From Anaerotignum lactatifermentans DSM 14214 (GTDB taxonomy: Bacteria; Bacillota; Clostridia; Lachnospirales; Anaerotignaceae), in the NCBI RefSeq assembly GCF_900142265.1, contig NZ_FRAH01000006.1, positions 44,092-108,091 on the forward strand: DNA of 64,000 nt, in the 5' to 3' direction. Both the position numbers and the translations under genes were made by a program. The notes under the pieces were generated by a model. The model did not search any database. It saw nothing but the letters and a program-made list of their open reading frames with translations, and was not told the origin of the DNA. This document shows positions 34,557 through 42,473 of this stretch, in pieces. Each line of letters begins with the position of its first letter. Positions within the stretch are counted from its first letter, which is position 1.

Positions 34557-36038
34557 TTATTTTGTCAAGGTCTGACGCACTGCTTTTTGCCAGCCTTCCA
34601 GTTTTTCTGCCGCTTCTTCCTTGGATGCTTTGGGAGAATAGGCGTGAGAAACGCCCCAGTTCCGGCGGATTTCCGACAAATCTTTCCAGTAGCCCACTGC
34701 AAGACCTGCCAGATACGCAGCACCCAATGCAGTGGTTTCCAGTGTTTTGGGACGGAGCACAGGAACCCCTGTGATGTCCGCCTGGAATTGCAGCAGGAAG
34801 TTATTTGCAGCGGCGCCGCCATCTACACGAAGTTCCGCCAGTGGAATCCCTGCGTCCTCCTCCATGGCGTGGAGCACGTCATAAGTCTGGTATGCCATGG
34901 ATTCCAGTGCCGCGCGGGCAATATGGTTCCGGTTGGCACCGCGGGTAAGCCCTGTCAAAATACCTCTTGCGTAAGGGGCCCAGTAGGGCGCACCTAGTCC
35001 CACGAAAGCGGGTACCAGATAAACGCCGCAGGTATCAGGCACAGACATGGCAAGTTCTTCTGTTTCCGGCGCGGAACCGATGAGCTTCAGTTCGTCACGA
35101 AGCCACTGAATGGCAGCCCCAGCCACGAATACAGAGCCTTCCAGTGCATAGGTGACTTTTCCATCCAGTCCCCATGCAATGGTGGTCAGAAGCCCGTTTT
35201 TAGAGGCCACAGGGGCATCCCCTGTGTGCATCAGCAGGAAACAACCAGTGCCGTAGGTGTTTTTGGCAGAACCGGGTGTGAAGCAAGCCTGTCCAAAAAG
35301 GGCAGACTGCTGGTCGCCAGCGGCTCCGGCAATGGGAATGGGTGCGCCGAAGTGGAAGGGAAGTGTCTGACCGAATACGCCGCTGGAGGGCATGACTTTA
35401 GGCAGGATAGAAGGGGGAATATCCAGAATGTCCAGAATTTCCGTATCCCACTGCAAAGTATGGATGTTGAACAGCATGGTACGGGAGGCATTGGAGTAAT
35501 CGGTGGCATGTACTTGTCCTCCTGTGAGATTCCAGATAAGCCATGTATCTACGGTACCGAACAGCAGATTGCCTTCTTCAGCCAGTTTTCTTGCCCCTTC
35601 TACATGGTTCAATACCCAACGGATTTTTGTTGCGGAGAAGTATGCGTCCAGCAGAAGCCCTGTTTTTTCCCGGAACAGGTCAGTGTAGCCTTTTTTCGCC
35701 AGTTCTTCGCAGTCCTCGGCCGTCCGGCGGCACTGCCATACAATGGCGTTGTAAATGGGCTTGCCTGTGCGCTTGTCCCAGAGAATGGTGGTTTCTCGCT
35801 GGTTGGTGATGCCGATGGCGGCAATGTCAGCGGCAGTGAGCCCTTTCTGTTCCAGAGCCTTCTGTGCCACTTCCAGCTGGCTTTGCCAGATTTCCATGGG
35901 GTCGTGTTCCACCCAGCCGGGCTGGGGATAGATCTGACGGTATTCCTTTTGGGCAGTGCTGACAGCTGCGCCGTTTTTGTCAAAGAGGATACAGCGAGAG
36001 CTGGTGGTTCCTTGATCCAAAGACATGATATACTGCAT
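34557..36038 (-). CDS. glpK: Glycerol kinase
   Basis: Phosphorylates glycerol to glycerol-3-phosphate. The 493 residues start [20 protein letters not shown], the FGGY-kinase ATP-binding signature. Further motifs are [10 protein letters not shown], the catalytic region [25 protein letters not shown], and the FGGY signature [16 protein letters not shown] [15 protein letters not shown] near 405. ATG 36038 follows AAGGAGG by six bases. A short hairpin (36063-36078) lies directly upstream. There is no glpF or glpD in the window, so it is an isolated gene here. Confidence 0.96.
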   Translation of the reverse strand: MQYIMSLDQGTTSSRCILFDKNGAAVSTAQKEYRQIYPQPGWVEHDPMEIWQSQLEVAQKALEQKGLTAADIAAIGITNQRETTILWDKRTGKPIYNAIVWQCRRTAEDCEELAKKGYTDLFREKTGLLLDAYFSATKIRWVLNHVEGARKLAEEGNLLFGTVDTWLIWNLTGGQVHATDYSNASRTMLFNIHTLQWDTEILDILDIPPSILPKVMPSSGVFGQTLPFHFGAPIPIAGAAGDQQSALFGQACFTPGSAKNTYGTGCFLLMHTGDAPVASKNGLLTTIAWGLDGKVTYALEGSVFVAGAAIQWLRDELKLIGSAPETEELAMSVPDTCGVYLVPAFVGLGAPYWAPYARGILTGLTRGANRNHIARAALESMAYQTYDVLHAMEEDAGIPLAELRVDGGAAANNFLLQFQADITGVPVLRPKTLETTALGAAYLAGLAVGYWKDLSEIRRNWGVSHAYSPKASKEEAAEKLEGWQKAVRQTLTK

Positions 36039-36062
36039 ACAAATCCTCCTTTTCATGTGAAA

Positions 36063-36078
36063 AGCCCCAAAGGGGGCT
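36063..36078 (-). promoter_or_regulatory. GC hairpin in the glpK leader
   Basis: On the minus strand AGCCCC and GGGGCT form a 6-bp stem with a short loop, followed by TTTTC, about ten bases before the glpK ribosome site. It may attenuate or shield the leader. Confidence 0.4.
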
Positions 36079-36129
36079 CAGACTGTAGATAAAGTAATTT
36101 TTATACTTTTTGCATGAACGCAGAAGGGC

Positions 36130-36340
36130 TTGGGGAACAAAGGGGTCAACACATTTGCTTCGCAAATGCCAGCCATAAATGGCTGTCCGCATCTCTTGCG
36201 GTGTGGGGTTCCCCAACTGGAATCCACAGTCGGAATTCATTTCCGACGAGGAAAAACCGGAGTTTCGAGGCTTTTGAACTGATGGATACTCTGCACCCCG
36301 AAGAAAACGGGGACAGCGAAGCTGGCTTTGCGGAGCAAAG
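36130..36340. other. Non-coding array of perfect hairpins with a four-way junction
   Basis: TTGGGGAAC (36130-36138) pairs with GTTCCCCAA (36208-36216) and encloses three hairpins: CATTTGC/GCAAATG (36152-36168), CAGCCAT/ATGGCTG (36170-36185) and CCGCA/TGCGG (36187-36201). Three more follow: GTCGGAA/TTCCGAC (36229-36247), CCCCG/CGGGG (36296-36312) and CTTTGC/GCAAAG (36326-36340). A frame of 77 codons crosses the array (36114-36347) but has no ribosome site. It is either a structured RNA or a palindromic repeat element; I recognise no known family. Confidence 0.55.
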
Positions 36341-36374
36341 TGCTTGACCCAACGGTTTTATACTTCTGTCTACT

Positions 36375-36407
36375 CGTCAAAACCTTGAATGAAATGAGGT
36401 TTTGACG
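36375..36407. repeat. Perfect 11-bp hairpin beside the metallo-hydrolase gene end
   Basis: CGTCAAAACCT (36375-36385) pairs with AGGTTTTGACG (36397-36407). It lies 12 bases beyond the stop codon of the leftward hydrolase gene. There is no T run, so it is not a classical terminator. Confidence 0.55.
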
Positions 36408-36418
36408 ACAGCGTTTCG

Positions 36419-37027
36419 TTACATATAAGGGTTCATGCGGCGTTCGATTTCCAGCGTAGTGGAAGGACCGTGACCGGGATATACATTGTAATCACCGGGC
36501 AGGTTCCGCAGACGTTTCAGAGAAGCGATGATCTCGCCCCAGTTGCCTGTAGGCAGGTCTGTACGGCCGCAGGAGCCCTGGAACAGGGTGTCGCCGGAGA
36601 AAATGTTGTTGCCGATGAGATAGCATACACTGCCGGCTGTATGACCGGGTGTTTCCAGTACGGTAAATTCCAGATCGCCAACTTTCACAGCGTCGCCTTC
36701 CTGTACCCATACGTCAGCGGAAAGAGAAGTAGGACCGCTCATGTAAAGAGAGCAGTTCAAGGCAGGGTCTGCCAGCAGAGCTTCTTCTTTTTTGCAGGCG
36801 TAGACGGGACAGCCGTATTTTTCTTTTACCATCTCCACAGCGCCGATGTGGTCGTCATGACCGTGGGTCAGCAGGATATGGGTGGGTTTCAGGTTGTTTT
36901 CTTCGATATAGCGGAACAAAGGCTGGGGATTGCCGTCGCAGTCGATGATGGCGCAGATGCCATTGTCGTCAGAGATCACATAGCAATTGGTGCCGATGTT
37001 GCCGATTTCCAGTGTTTGTATTTTCAT
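36419..37027 (-). CDS. Metallo-beta-lactamase fold hydrolase (glyoxalase II-like, YqgX type)
   Basis: A 202-residue metallo-hydrolase. THGHDDH near residue 57, TPGHTAG near 134, SGDTLF near 152 and YPGHGP near 185 are the metal ligand motifs of the glyoxalase-II-like branch. The start MKIQTLEIGNIGTNCYVI is typical of YqgX-type proteins, which hydrolyse thioesters such as S-lactoylglutathione analogues or bacillithiol conjugates. ATG 37027 follows GGAGG by ten bases. It is a single gene with a TATAAT near 37087-37092 (minus strand). Confidence 0.9.
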   Translation of the reverse strand: MKIQTLEIGNIGTNCYVISDDNGICAIIDCDGNPQPLFRYIEENNLKPTHILLTHGHDDHIGAVEMVKEKYGCPVYACKKEEALLADPALNCSLYMSGPTSLSADVWVQEGDAVKVGDLEFTVLETPGHTAGSVCYLIGNNIFSGDTLFQGSCGRTDLPTGNWGEIIASLKRLRNLPGDYNVYPGHGPSTTLEIERRMNPYM

Positions 37028-37181
37028 GGTGCAAAAACCTCCTTGTGTTTCGATTTTTACAGGCATTTTTTTCTGCCGTCTGCACTATTATAGCAGAAAA
37101 GACCACCAGCCGCCTAGTCTTTTTACAGGAAAGTTTCCAAACGCCGGAAAAAGCTGGACAAGAAAGAGAAAGGGGAGTAAG

Positions 37182-37334
37182 ATGGAACAAACAACGAATA
37201 GAATCAGGCGGATACCGCCGGAACGGAGGAAGTTTTTTGGAAGAGAGAAGGAAACAGCAGCTCATGGAGGGCTGTATGAGAATCAGAAAAGAAATCGCCG
37301 CATGGCTGCTCATGGCATTGTGGGTGATTTTTAG
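37182..37334 (+). CDS. Possible small basic protein (uncertain)
   Basis: A 50-codon frame starting MEQTTNRIRRIPPERRKFFG with GGGGAG four bases upstream. It is rich in Arg and overlaps the next gene by 59 bases in another frame. It has no known homology to me and may be only a leader peptide or a chance frame. Confidence 0.3.
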   Translation: MEQTTNRIRRIPPERRKFFGREKETAAHGGLYENQKRNRRMAAHGIVGDF

Positions 37335-37644
37335 TGTGAAAATTGCTGAAGTGCTGCTGGGAGAAAGCCTGCCGGGGTGGGTAGAAATCGGCGGCATGAT
37401 TCTGTGCGGCGTGCTGGCAGTGGCATCCCATCTGGATAACCCTCTGCGCCACGGATATAAACTGCGCCGTCCCAGACGGTATTTGCTGGGGGCTTTGGTG
37501 ATTCTTATCTGCGCTGTGCTGTTCTTTGTATGGAAAGCGGAGTGGGTGCAGGGCATGCAGGCACTTGTTATCCCTGTGGTATTTATTTGGAACCCTATTT
37601 GTGTTTGGCTGGAATGGAAGGAAGAATTGGGTCAGGCATCATAA
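37276..37644 (+). CDS. Small four-helix membrane protein, paralogue of the next gene
   Basis: A 122-residue membrane protein with four hydrophobic segments (about 8-28, 38-54, 70-88 and 98-115). ATG 37276 follows GGAGG by five bases. Shared landmarks with the following gene are an NPLR (here) or NPMR (there) motif after helix 2, a basic loop, and FIWN or FVWN in the last helix followed by a Glu-rich tail. I see no known family. The two genes are ten bases apart and must be co-transcribed; they probably form one membrane complex. Confidence 0.7.
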   Translation: MRIRKEIAAWLLMALWVIFSVKIAEVLLGESLPGWVEIGGMILCGVLAVASHLDNPLRHGYKLRRPRRYLLGALVILICAVLFFVWKAEWVQGMQALVIPVVFIWNPICVWLEWKEELGQAS

Positions 37645-37654
37645 GGAGGCGGCT

Positions 37655-38056
37655 ATGGAGTACCTTTCGGATGTACAGCTGAAAAGATGTATCGCATGGA
37701 TGCGGCTGGAGCTGCTGGCTTGGCTCTGCCTTTGCGCCGATGCGCTGGTGAGCGTTTGGGCGCCCAGTGTGTGGGATACGGGGCATATCTACGGACTTTT
37801 TGTAGTGGTGGTGCTGGTATCCGGTCTGGCGGCAGTGGTTTTGTCTTGGGTGCGTAACCCCATGCGCTGGAACTTGACAGGACTTGGACGGAAATTTTTC
37901 TGGGGCAGTCATGGAAGCTGTATGGCGGTGAGCGTCATACTGGTTTTCTGGGTGCCGGAGCTGTCCATTGGTCTTTTGTTTGTGTGGAATTGTATTTATA
38001 TGCTGGTGGCATACGAGAGGGAACTGCGCCGAAGAAAAAAGAAAGAGGAATCCTGA
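37655..38056 (+). CDS. Small four-helix membrane protein, paralogue of the previous gene
   Basis: A 133-residue protein, start MEYLSDVQLKRCIAWMRLEL, with four hydrophobic segments and a very basic C-terminus (RELRRRKKKEES). It repeats the layout of the preceding gene: the NPMRWN loop near residue 68 and LFVWN in the last helix. ATG 37655 follows AAGGAGG. A terminator at 38064 closes the pair. Function unknown. Confidence 0.75.
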   Translation: MEYLSDVQLKRCIAWMRLELLAWLCLCADALVSVWAPSVWDTGHIYGLFVVVVLVSGLAAVVLSWVRNPMRWNLTGLGRKFFWGSHGSCMAVSVILVFWVPELSIGLLFVWNCIYMLVAYERELRRRKKKEES

Positions 38057-38063
38057 GAAAATG

Positions 38064-38093
38064 ACGGTATGGCTTAAACACCATACCGTTTTT
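38064..38093 (+). terminator. Terminator after the small membrane protein pair
   Basis: ACGGTATGG (38064-38072) pairs with CCATACCGT (38081-38089), followed by TTTTTG. Confidence 0.88.
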
Positions 38094-38160
38094 GTTTGCA
38101 AAAACGTATCTCAAACTGCTATGATTTCTTCCCTTCGTTCATTTCTCGGTGAGATTCACT

Positions 38161-38235
38161 GTTTTCAGAAGAAATAAAAATAAGAAAGCCAGAATCCTTT
38201 GTATTTTAGGGATTTTGGCTTTCTTTGTTTGCCGT
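38161..38235 (-). repeat. Dispersed hairpin element, copy E (partial, inverted)
   Basis: GTTTTCAGAAGAAATAAAAA leads into hairpin AAGAAAGCCAGAATCC / GGGATTTTGGCTTTCTT (38182-38225). It lies between convergent genes, and its A/T tracts suit bidirectional termination. Confidence 0.7.
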
Positions 38236-38257
38236 ACTTTTTCTATTTCAAAAAAGA

Positions 38258-39649
38258 TTATTTGTTTTTCAGATATTCATCAATGGCTGCGGCAGCCTTT
38301 TTGCCTGCGCCCATAGCCAGAATAACCGTTGCAGCCCCTGTAACAGCGTCACCGCCGGCGTAAACGCCTTCTCTGGTGGTCTGGTTTGTTTCTTCGTTAA
38401 CTACCAGACAGCCTTTCCGGTTGGTTTCCAGACCCTTTGTGGTGCTGCGGATGAGAGGGTTGGGGGATGTACCGATGGACATAACGACTGTATCAACGTC
38501 GATAACGTAGTTGGAGCCTTCCACAGGTACAGGACGTCTTCTGCCGCTGGCATCGGGTTCGCCCAGTTCCATTTTCAGACATTCGATACCGCATACCTGA
38601 CCATTGCCGTCATCCAGAATCTTCACAGGATTGCGCAGCAGGTGGAATTCAATACCTTCTTCTTTTGCGTGATGGATTTCTTCCAGACGCGCAGGCATTT
38701 CTTTTTCGGAACGACGGTAAACGATGTAAACTTTTTCTGCACCCATTCTTTTTGCGCATCTTGCAGCGTCCATGGCTACGTTGCCGCCGCCTACAACAGC
38801 AACCGCTTTGCTATGACGGATAGGTGTATCATAATCAGAAATATACGCTTTCATCAGGTTGATACGAGTCAGATATTCGTTAGCGGAGTAAACGCCTACC
38901 AGCGCTTCACCGGGGATGCCCATGAAGGAAGGCAGACCTGCACCAGTGCCGATGAATACGGCATCATAACCCATATCGTCAATGATTTCGTCGATGGACA
39001 ATACTTTGCCGATAACCATGTTTGTCATGACTTCAACGCCCATAGCAGACAGCTTGTCGATTTCTTTCTGTACGATAGCTTTCGGCAGACGGAATTCGGG
39101 GATACCGTAAACCAGTACGCCGCCGGCTGTGTGGAATGCTTCAAAAATAGTCACTGCATAGCCTGCTTTTGCCAGGTCACCAGCACATGCCAGAGAGGAA
39201 GGACCGGAACCGATAACAGCCACTTTTTTGCCGTTCTGGGCAGGTTTTTCGGGCATTTCATCGCAGTTTGCCATGTACCAGTCAGCAACAAAACGTTCCA
39301 GACGACCGATGGCTACGGCTTCGCCTTTGATGGCACGAACGCATTTGGATTCGCACTGGCTTTCCTGCGGACATACACGACCGCAGACAGCAGGCAGAGC
39401 GTTTGTGGAGGTGATGATTTTATAAGCTGCCATAAAGTCGCCTTTTGCCACTTCCGCGATGAATTCGGGAATCCGTACGTTTACGGGACAGCCGCTGACA
39501 CAGGGTTTGTGTTTGCAGTTCAGACAGCGGGTAGCTTCTTCCATGGCCATTTCCGCTGTGTAGCCCATGGCTACTTCTTCAAAGTTTTTATTTCTCACAT
39601 CAGGTGCCTGTTCAGGCATTTTGATTTTTTCCAAGCTCATGTTTGCCAT
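38258..39649 (-). CDS. NADPH-dependent ferredoxin:NADP+ oxidoreductase large subunit (NfnB/GltA-like)
   Basis: A 463-residue iron-sulfur flavoprotein. Two N-terminal 4Fe-4S motifs (CLNCKHKPCVSGCPVN near 42 and CGRVCPQESQCESKCVR near 89) precede FAD-binding VAVIGSGPSSLACAGDLAKAG near 144 and an NADPH-binding VAVVGGGNVAMDAARCAKRMG near 283. It resembles the glutamate synthase small subunit. Because the next gene upstream encodes a dihydroorotate-dehydrogenase-type electron transfer subunit, the pair is more likely the electron-bifurcating transhydrogenase NfnAB (or SudAB) than a glutamate synthase. Confidence 0.9.
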   Translation of the reverse strand: MANMSLEKIKMPEQAPDVRNKNFEEVAMGYTAEMAMEEATRCLNCKHKPCVSGCPVNVRIPEFIAEVAKGDFMAAYKIITSTNALPAVCGRVCPQESQCESKCVRAIKGEAVAIGRLERFVADWYMANCDEMPEKPAQNGKKVAVIGSGPSSLACAGDLAKAGYAVTIFEAFHTAGGVLVYGIPEFRLPKAIVQKEIDKLSAMGVEVMTNMVIGKVLSIDEIIDDMGYDAVFIGTGAGLPSFMGIPGEALVGVYSANEYLTRINLMKAYISDYDTPIRHSKAVAVVGGGNVAMDAARCAKRMGAEKVYIVYRRSEKEMPARLEEIHHAKEEGIEFHLLRNPVKILDDGNGQVCGIECLKMELGEPDASGRRRPVPVEGSNYVIDVDTVVMSIGTSPNPLIRSTTKGLETNRKGCLVVNEETNQTTREGVYAGGDAVTGAATVILAMGAGKKAAAAIDEYLKNK

Positions 39650-39663
39650 TGTTTCCGTCCTCC

Positions 39664-40518
39664 TTAGTGAATCAAGTCGTGTGCCATTTTGTCCATGCGG
39701 CAGATATGTTTTTCAGCCAAATCCGCTTCTTCTTTCTTGTAAACGGAGTTGCGGTTCATCAGTTCGTCGAAGTCTACCTGATGTCCGTCGAAGTCGGGAC
39801 CGTCTACGCAGGCAAATTTGATTTCGCCGCCAACGGTGACACGACAGCCGCCGCACATGCCTGTGCCGTCGATCATGATGGGGTTCAGGCTGACAATGGT
39901 TTTGATGCCGTAAGGTTTTGTAGTAAGGCTGACGAATTTCATCATGGGGATGGGACCGATGGCAATGACAGCGTCGTACTGGTTGCCAGCTTCGATGAGG
40001 GATTTCAGCTTGTCTGTAACGAAGCCTTTTTCACCTTTTGTGCCGTCATCGGTCATCAGGTAGTAGTTGTCGGAAACAGCGCTCATTTCGTCTTCCAGAA
40101 TGACAATTTCTTTGTTTCTAAAGCCTGCAATGACGTCTACTTCTACGCCCAGTTCGTGCAGGGCTTTTGCCTGAGGATAAGCGATGGCACAGCCTACGCC
40201 GCCGCCCACAACGGCAACTTTCTTGAAGCCGTCATATTCTGTGGCAACACCCAGAGGACCTACAAAGTCGCGGATGGAGTCGCCAACTTCTTTGGCTGCC
40301 AGCAGTTTTGTGGACAGACCAACTTTCTGGAAGATGATGGTGACGGTGCCTTTTTCTCTGTCATAATCAGCGATGGTCAGAGGGACACGTTCGCTGAATT
40401 CATCTACGCGGAAAATAATAAACTGCCCCGCTTTGGCTTTTTTTGCCACAAAAGGGGCTTCGATTTCAAGCAGTGTCACAGCACTGTTTAATTCTTTTTT
40501 ATTGACAATGCGAAACAT
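39664..40518 (-). CDS. NfnA-like FAD/[2Fe-2S] subunit (sulfide/dihydroorotate dehydrogenase-like)
   Basis: A 284-residue flavoprotein related to PyrK. It has FAD-binding RVPLTIADY near 54, an NAD-binding VAVVGGGVGCAIAYPQAKAL near 102, and a C-terminal [2Fe-2S] motif CGGCRVTVGG-type near 219 followed by FACVDGPDFDGHQVDF. ATG 40518 gives the family start MFRIVNKKEL. It is 14 bases upstream of nfnB, so NfnA and NfnB form one operon and probably one complex that couples NADH, NADPH and ferredoxin. Confidence 0.9.
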   Translation of the reverse strand: MFRIVNKKELNSAVTLLEIEAPFVAKKAKAGQFIIFRVDEFSERVPLTIADYDREKGTVTIIFQKVGLSTKLLAAKEVGDSIRDFVGPLGVATEYDGFKKVAVVGGGVGCAIAYPQAKALHELGVEVDVIAGFRNKEIVILEDEMSAVSDNYYLMTDDGTKGEKGFVTDKLKSLIEAGNQYDAVIAIGPIPMMKFVSLTTKPYGIKTIVSLNPIMIDGTGMCGGCRVTVGGEIKFACVDGPDFDGHQVDFDELMNRNSVYKKEEADLAEKHICRMDKMAHDLIH

Positions 40519-40707
40519 GTTTGCAACTTCCTTTCTTCTTTGGACTTTCTTTTGCAGGTGATTTTTGTTAGAATTATCATAACATAAATTCAGGCGGTGG
40601 GATATGGATAAAACGCCGTTTTTCTGGAAGTACAATGAAGAAAAGTTTATGGTTTTTGAATAAAATGTGGGACAAAAAACGTCCCAATTAAAAAGGAGGA
40701 AATGAAC

Positions 40708-41499
40708 GTGCAGAAAAAATATACTTTTGACGACTTACGGGACATCATCGAGCAGCTCCGCAGTGAGAATGGGTGTCCTTGGGATAAGGTCCAGACCCAT
40801 GAGAGTTTGCGGGCGGATATGCTGGAGGAAGCCTATGAAGCCGTCGATGCCATTGATAAAGGTGATATGGACAACTTGAAGGAAGAACTGGGGGATGTGC
40901 TTATGCAGGTTGTATTCCATTCTTCCATCGAAGCCCAGAAAGGCGGCTTTACACTGGATGATGTCATTCAAGGCATCTGTGAGAAAATGGTTTATCGCCA
41001 TCCTCATGTGTTCGGGGAAATTTCCGTGGATACGGCGGAACAGGTGCTGGTGAACTGGGAAGCTTTGAAGAAAAAGGAAAAACATATGCAGACCCAGACA
41101 TATGTCCTCAAAAGTGTGCCGGATGCCCTGCCTGCTCTGACCCGTGCCAGAAAGGTGCAGAAGAAAGCCGCAGACGTTGGTTTTGATTTTTACGAAGCCG
41201 GCGGCGCCATGGAAAAAGTGGCAGAAGAAATCCGGGAGCTGCAGGAGGCTGTGGAACAGCCAAACGGCAATATAGAGGAAGAATTCGGTGATATTTTGTT
41301 CGCACTGGTGAACGTAGCAAGGTTTTTGAAAATAAATCCCGAGTTTGCCTTGACAAAAGCCACCAAAAAGTTTATAAATAGATTTGAGTATGTTGAGAAT
41401 TCAGCCCTTTCAGAGGGAAAGCAGCTTTCCACAATGACTCTGGAGGAAATGGATTTGCTCTGGGATCAGGCAAAAATTGCCTTATCCAAGAAATTTTAA
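40708..41499 (+). CDS. mazG: Nucleoside triphosphate pyrophosphohydrolase MazG
   Basis: House-cleaning enzyme that removes pyrophosphate from (often damaged) NTPs. The 263-residue protein has two MazG domains. The first has SENGCPWDKVQTHESLRADM and EEAYEAVDAID with ELGDVLMQVVFH. The second has EEIRELQEAV and EEEFGDILFALVNVARF. GTG 40708 is eight bases after GGAGG; the ATG at 40702 is only two bases from it and would add two residues. The following genes HU, rqcP, yabP, yabQ and divIC copy the B. subtilis yabN neighbourhood. Confidence 0.94.
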   Translation: MQKKYTFDDLRDIIEQLRSENGCPWDKVQTHESLRADMLEEAYEAVDAIDKGDMDNLKEELGDVLMQVVFHSSIEAQKGGFTLDDVIQGICEKMVYRHPHVFGEISVDTAEQVLVNWEALKKKEKHMQTQTYVLKSVPDALPALTRARKVQKKAADVGFDFYEAGGAMEKVAEEIRELQEAVEQPNGNIEEEFGDILFALVNVARFLKINPEFALTKATKKFINRFEYVENSALSEGKQLSTMTLEEMDLLWDQAKIALSKKF

Positions 41500-41525
41500 T
41501 AGATTTATTTAGGAGGACTAACACA

Positions 41526-41801
41526 ATGAACAAATCTGAATTAGTAGCAGCGATTGCTGAAAAGGCGGAAATGAGCAAAAAAGACGCTGAAAAAGCACTG
41601 AAAGCTTTCGAAGATGTTGTAACAGAAGAACTGGCAGCAAACGGCAAAGTACAGCTGGTAGGCTTCGGTACATTCGACGTAGCTGAAAGAGCAGCTCGTG
41701 AAGGCAGAAACCCTCAGACAGGCGAAGCAATGCCCATCCCCGCTTCCAAAGCACCCAGATTCAAAGCAGGTAAAGCTTTGAAAGATGCGATCAACAAATA
41801 A
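41526..41801 (+). CDS. HU family DNA-binding protein
   Basis: Histone-like dimer that bends and compacts DNA. The 91 residues start MNKSELVAAIAEKAEMSKKD, with the DNA-contact arm signature GFGTFDVAERAAREGRNPQTGE near 48-69 and the C-terminal PRFKAGKALKDAIN. ATG 41526 follows AGGAGG. Codon use is strongly biased, as for an abundant protein. It sits between mazG and rqcP, with a strong terminator after it. Confidence 0.96.
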   Translation: MNKSELVAAIAEKAEMSKKDAEKALKAFEDVVTEELAANGKVQLVGFGTFDVAERAAREGRNPQTGEAMPIPASKAPRFKAGKALKDAINK

Positions 41802-41820
41802 TTTGATTTGATTGTTTTTG

Positions 41821-41853
41821 AAACGCTTTCTCGTCCTGAGAAAGCGTTTTTTT
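41821..41853 (+). terminator. Terminator of the HU gene
   Basis: AAACGCTTTCTC (41821-41832) pairs perfectly with GAGAAAGCGTTT (41838-41849), with the T run continuing to 41853. Confidence 0.93.
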
Positions 41854-41883
41854 GAAAGAAAAAACAGCAAAGGGGAAATGAAC

Positions 41884-42126
41884 ATGCGTATTGATAAATT
41901 CCTGAAGGTATCCCGTATCATCAAGCGCAGAACTGTAGCCAACGAAGCCTGCGACGCGGGACGTGTGTCCCTCAACGGCAAAGTGGTGAAAGCTGGCGCG
42001 GATGTGAAGGTCGGCGATATCATCGAAATTCAGTTCGGCAATAACGTGACAAAGGTGGAAGTGCTGAATCTGCAGGAATCCACTAAAAAAGAAGATGCTG
42101 CCGGCATGTATCGCGCAGTGGAATAA
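41884..42126 (+). CDS. rqcP: S4-domain ribosome quality-control factor RqcP (YabO)
   Basis: An 80-residue S4 RNA-binding protein, MRIDKFLKVSRIIKRRTVAN at the start. In Bacillus RqcP binds stalled 50S subunits and helps RqcH add alanine tails; the same role is inferred here. ATG 41884 is eight bases after AGGGGA; the upstream ATG at 41878 is only two bases away. It lies between the HU gene and yabP, matching the known yabO position. Confidence 0.92.
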   Translation: MRIDKFLKVSRIIKRRTVANEACDAGRVSLNGKVVKAGADVKVGDIIEIQFGNNVTKVEVLNLQESTKKEDAAGMYRAVE

Positions 42127-42134
42127 TGTCCCAA

Positions 42135-42176
42135 AACCTCTCATATACTGTAAAAACAGTATGGGGAGGTTTTTTT
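42135..42176 (+). terminator. Terminator-like hairpin that contains the yabP ribosome site
   Basis: AACCTC pairs with GAGGTT, and ATACTGT (42145-42151) with ACAGTAT (42156-42162), with a small internal loop, followed by a T7 run. The yabP Shine-Dalgarno GGGGAGG (42163-42169) forms the 3' arm, so the hairpin both ends rqcP transcripts and hides the yabP ribosome site. Confidence 0.75.
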
Positions 42177-42459
42177 GTTGGGGGAAGAAAAACGGAATTT
42201 GCGACAGCATACCATTCGTATGACAGACAGAGAACGGATCGAGATTGGCGGCGTGACGGACGTCCTGCGTTTTGATGAGGAAGGTGTGGCAGTGGATACT
42301 ACCTGCGGATTACTTATCATCAAAGGGGAAGGACTCCATGTGGGGCGGCTGAATCTGGAAGAAGGGGAAGTGGCAGTGGAAGGGCGCATGGACGCACTGA
42401 CCTACGCGGAGAATATGGGCGGTGGCAAACAATCTTTCTTTGCCAAGTTGTTCCGCTGA
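42175..42459 (+). CDS. yabP: Sporulation protein YabP
   Basis: A 94-residue protein needed for proper spore cortex formation, of the YabP/YqfC family. Key segments are RIEIGGVTDVLRFDEEGVAV and GLLIIKGEGLHVGRLNLEEG. TTG starts at 42175 and 42178 are five and eight bases after GGGGAGG and are both possible. It starts inside the T run of the preceding hairpin. yabQ follows after 14 bases and both are probably made during sporulation. Confidence 0.9.
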   Translation: MLGEEKRNLRQHTIRMTDRERIEIGGVTDVLRFDEEGVAVDTTCGLLIIKGEGLHVGRLNLEEGEVAVEGRMDALTYAENMGGGKQSFFAKLFR

Positions 42460-42473
42460 AAGGAGGCAGGCAG

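Noticed and set aside
36114..36347. Frame of 77 codons across the hairpin array
   Set aside because: No ribosome site before the ATG and the sequence is better explained by base-paired stems; kept only as an alternative reading.
38258..39649. Glutamate synthase small subunit as the name of the large flavoprotein
   Set aside because: No glutamate synthase large subunit is nearby, and the adjacent NfnA-like gene fits a transhydrogenase better.
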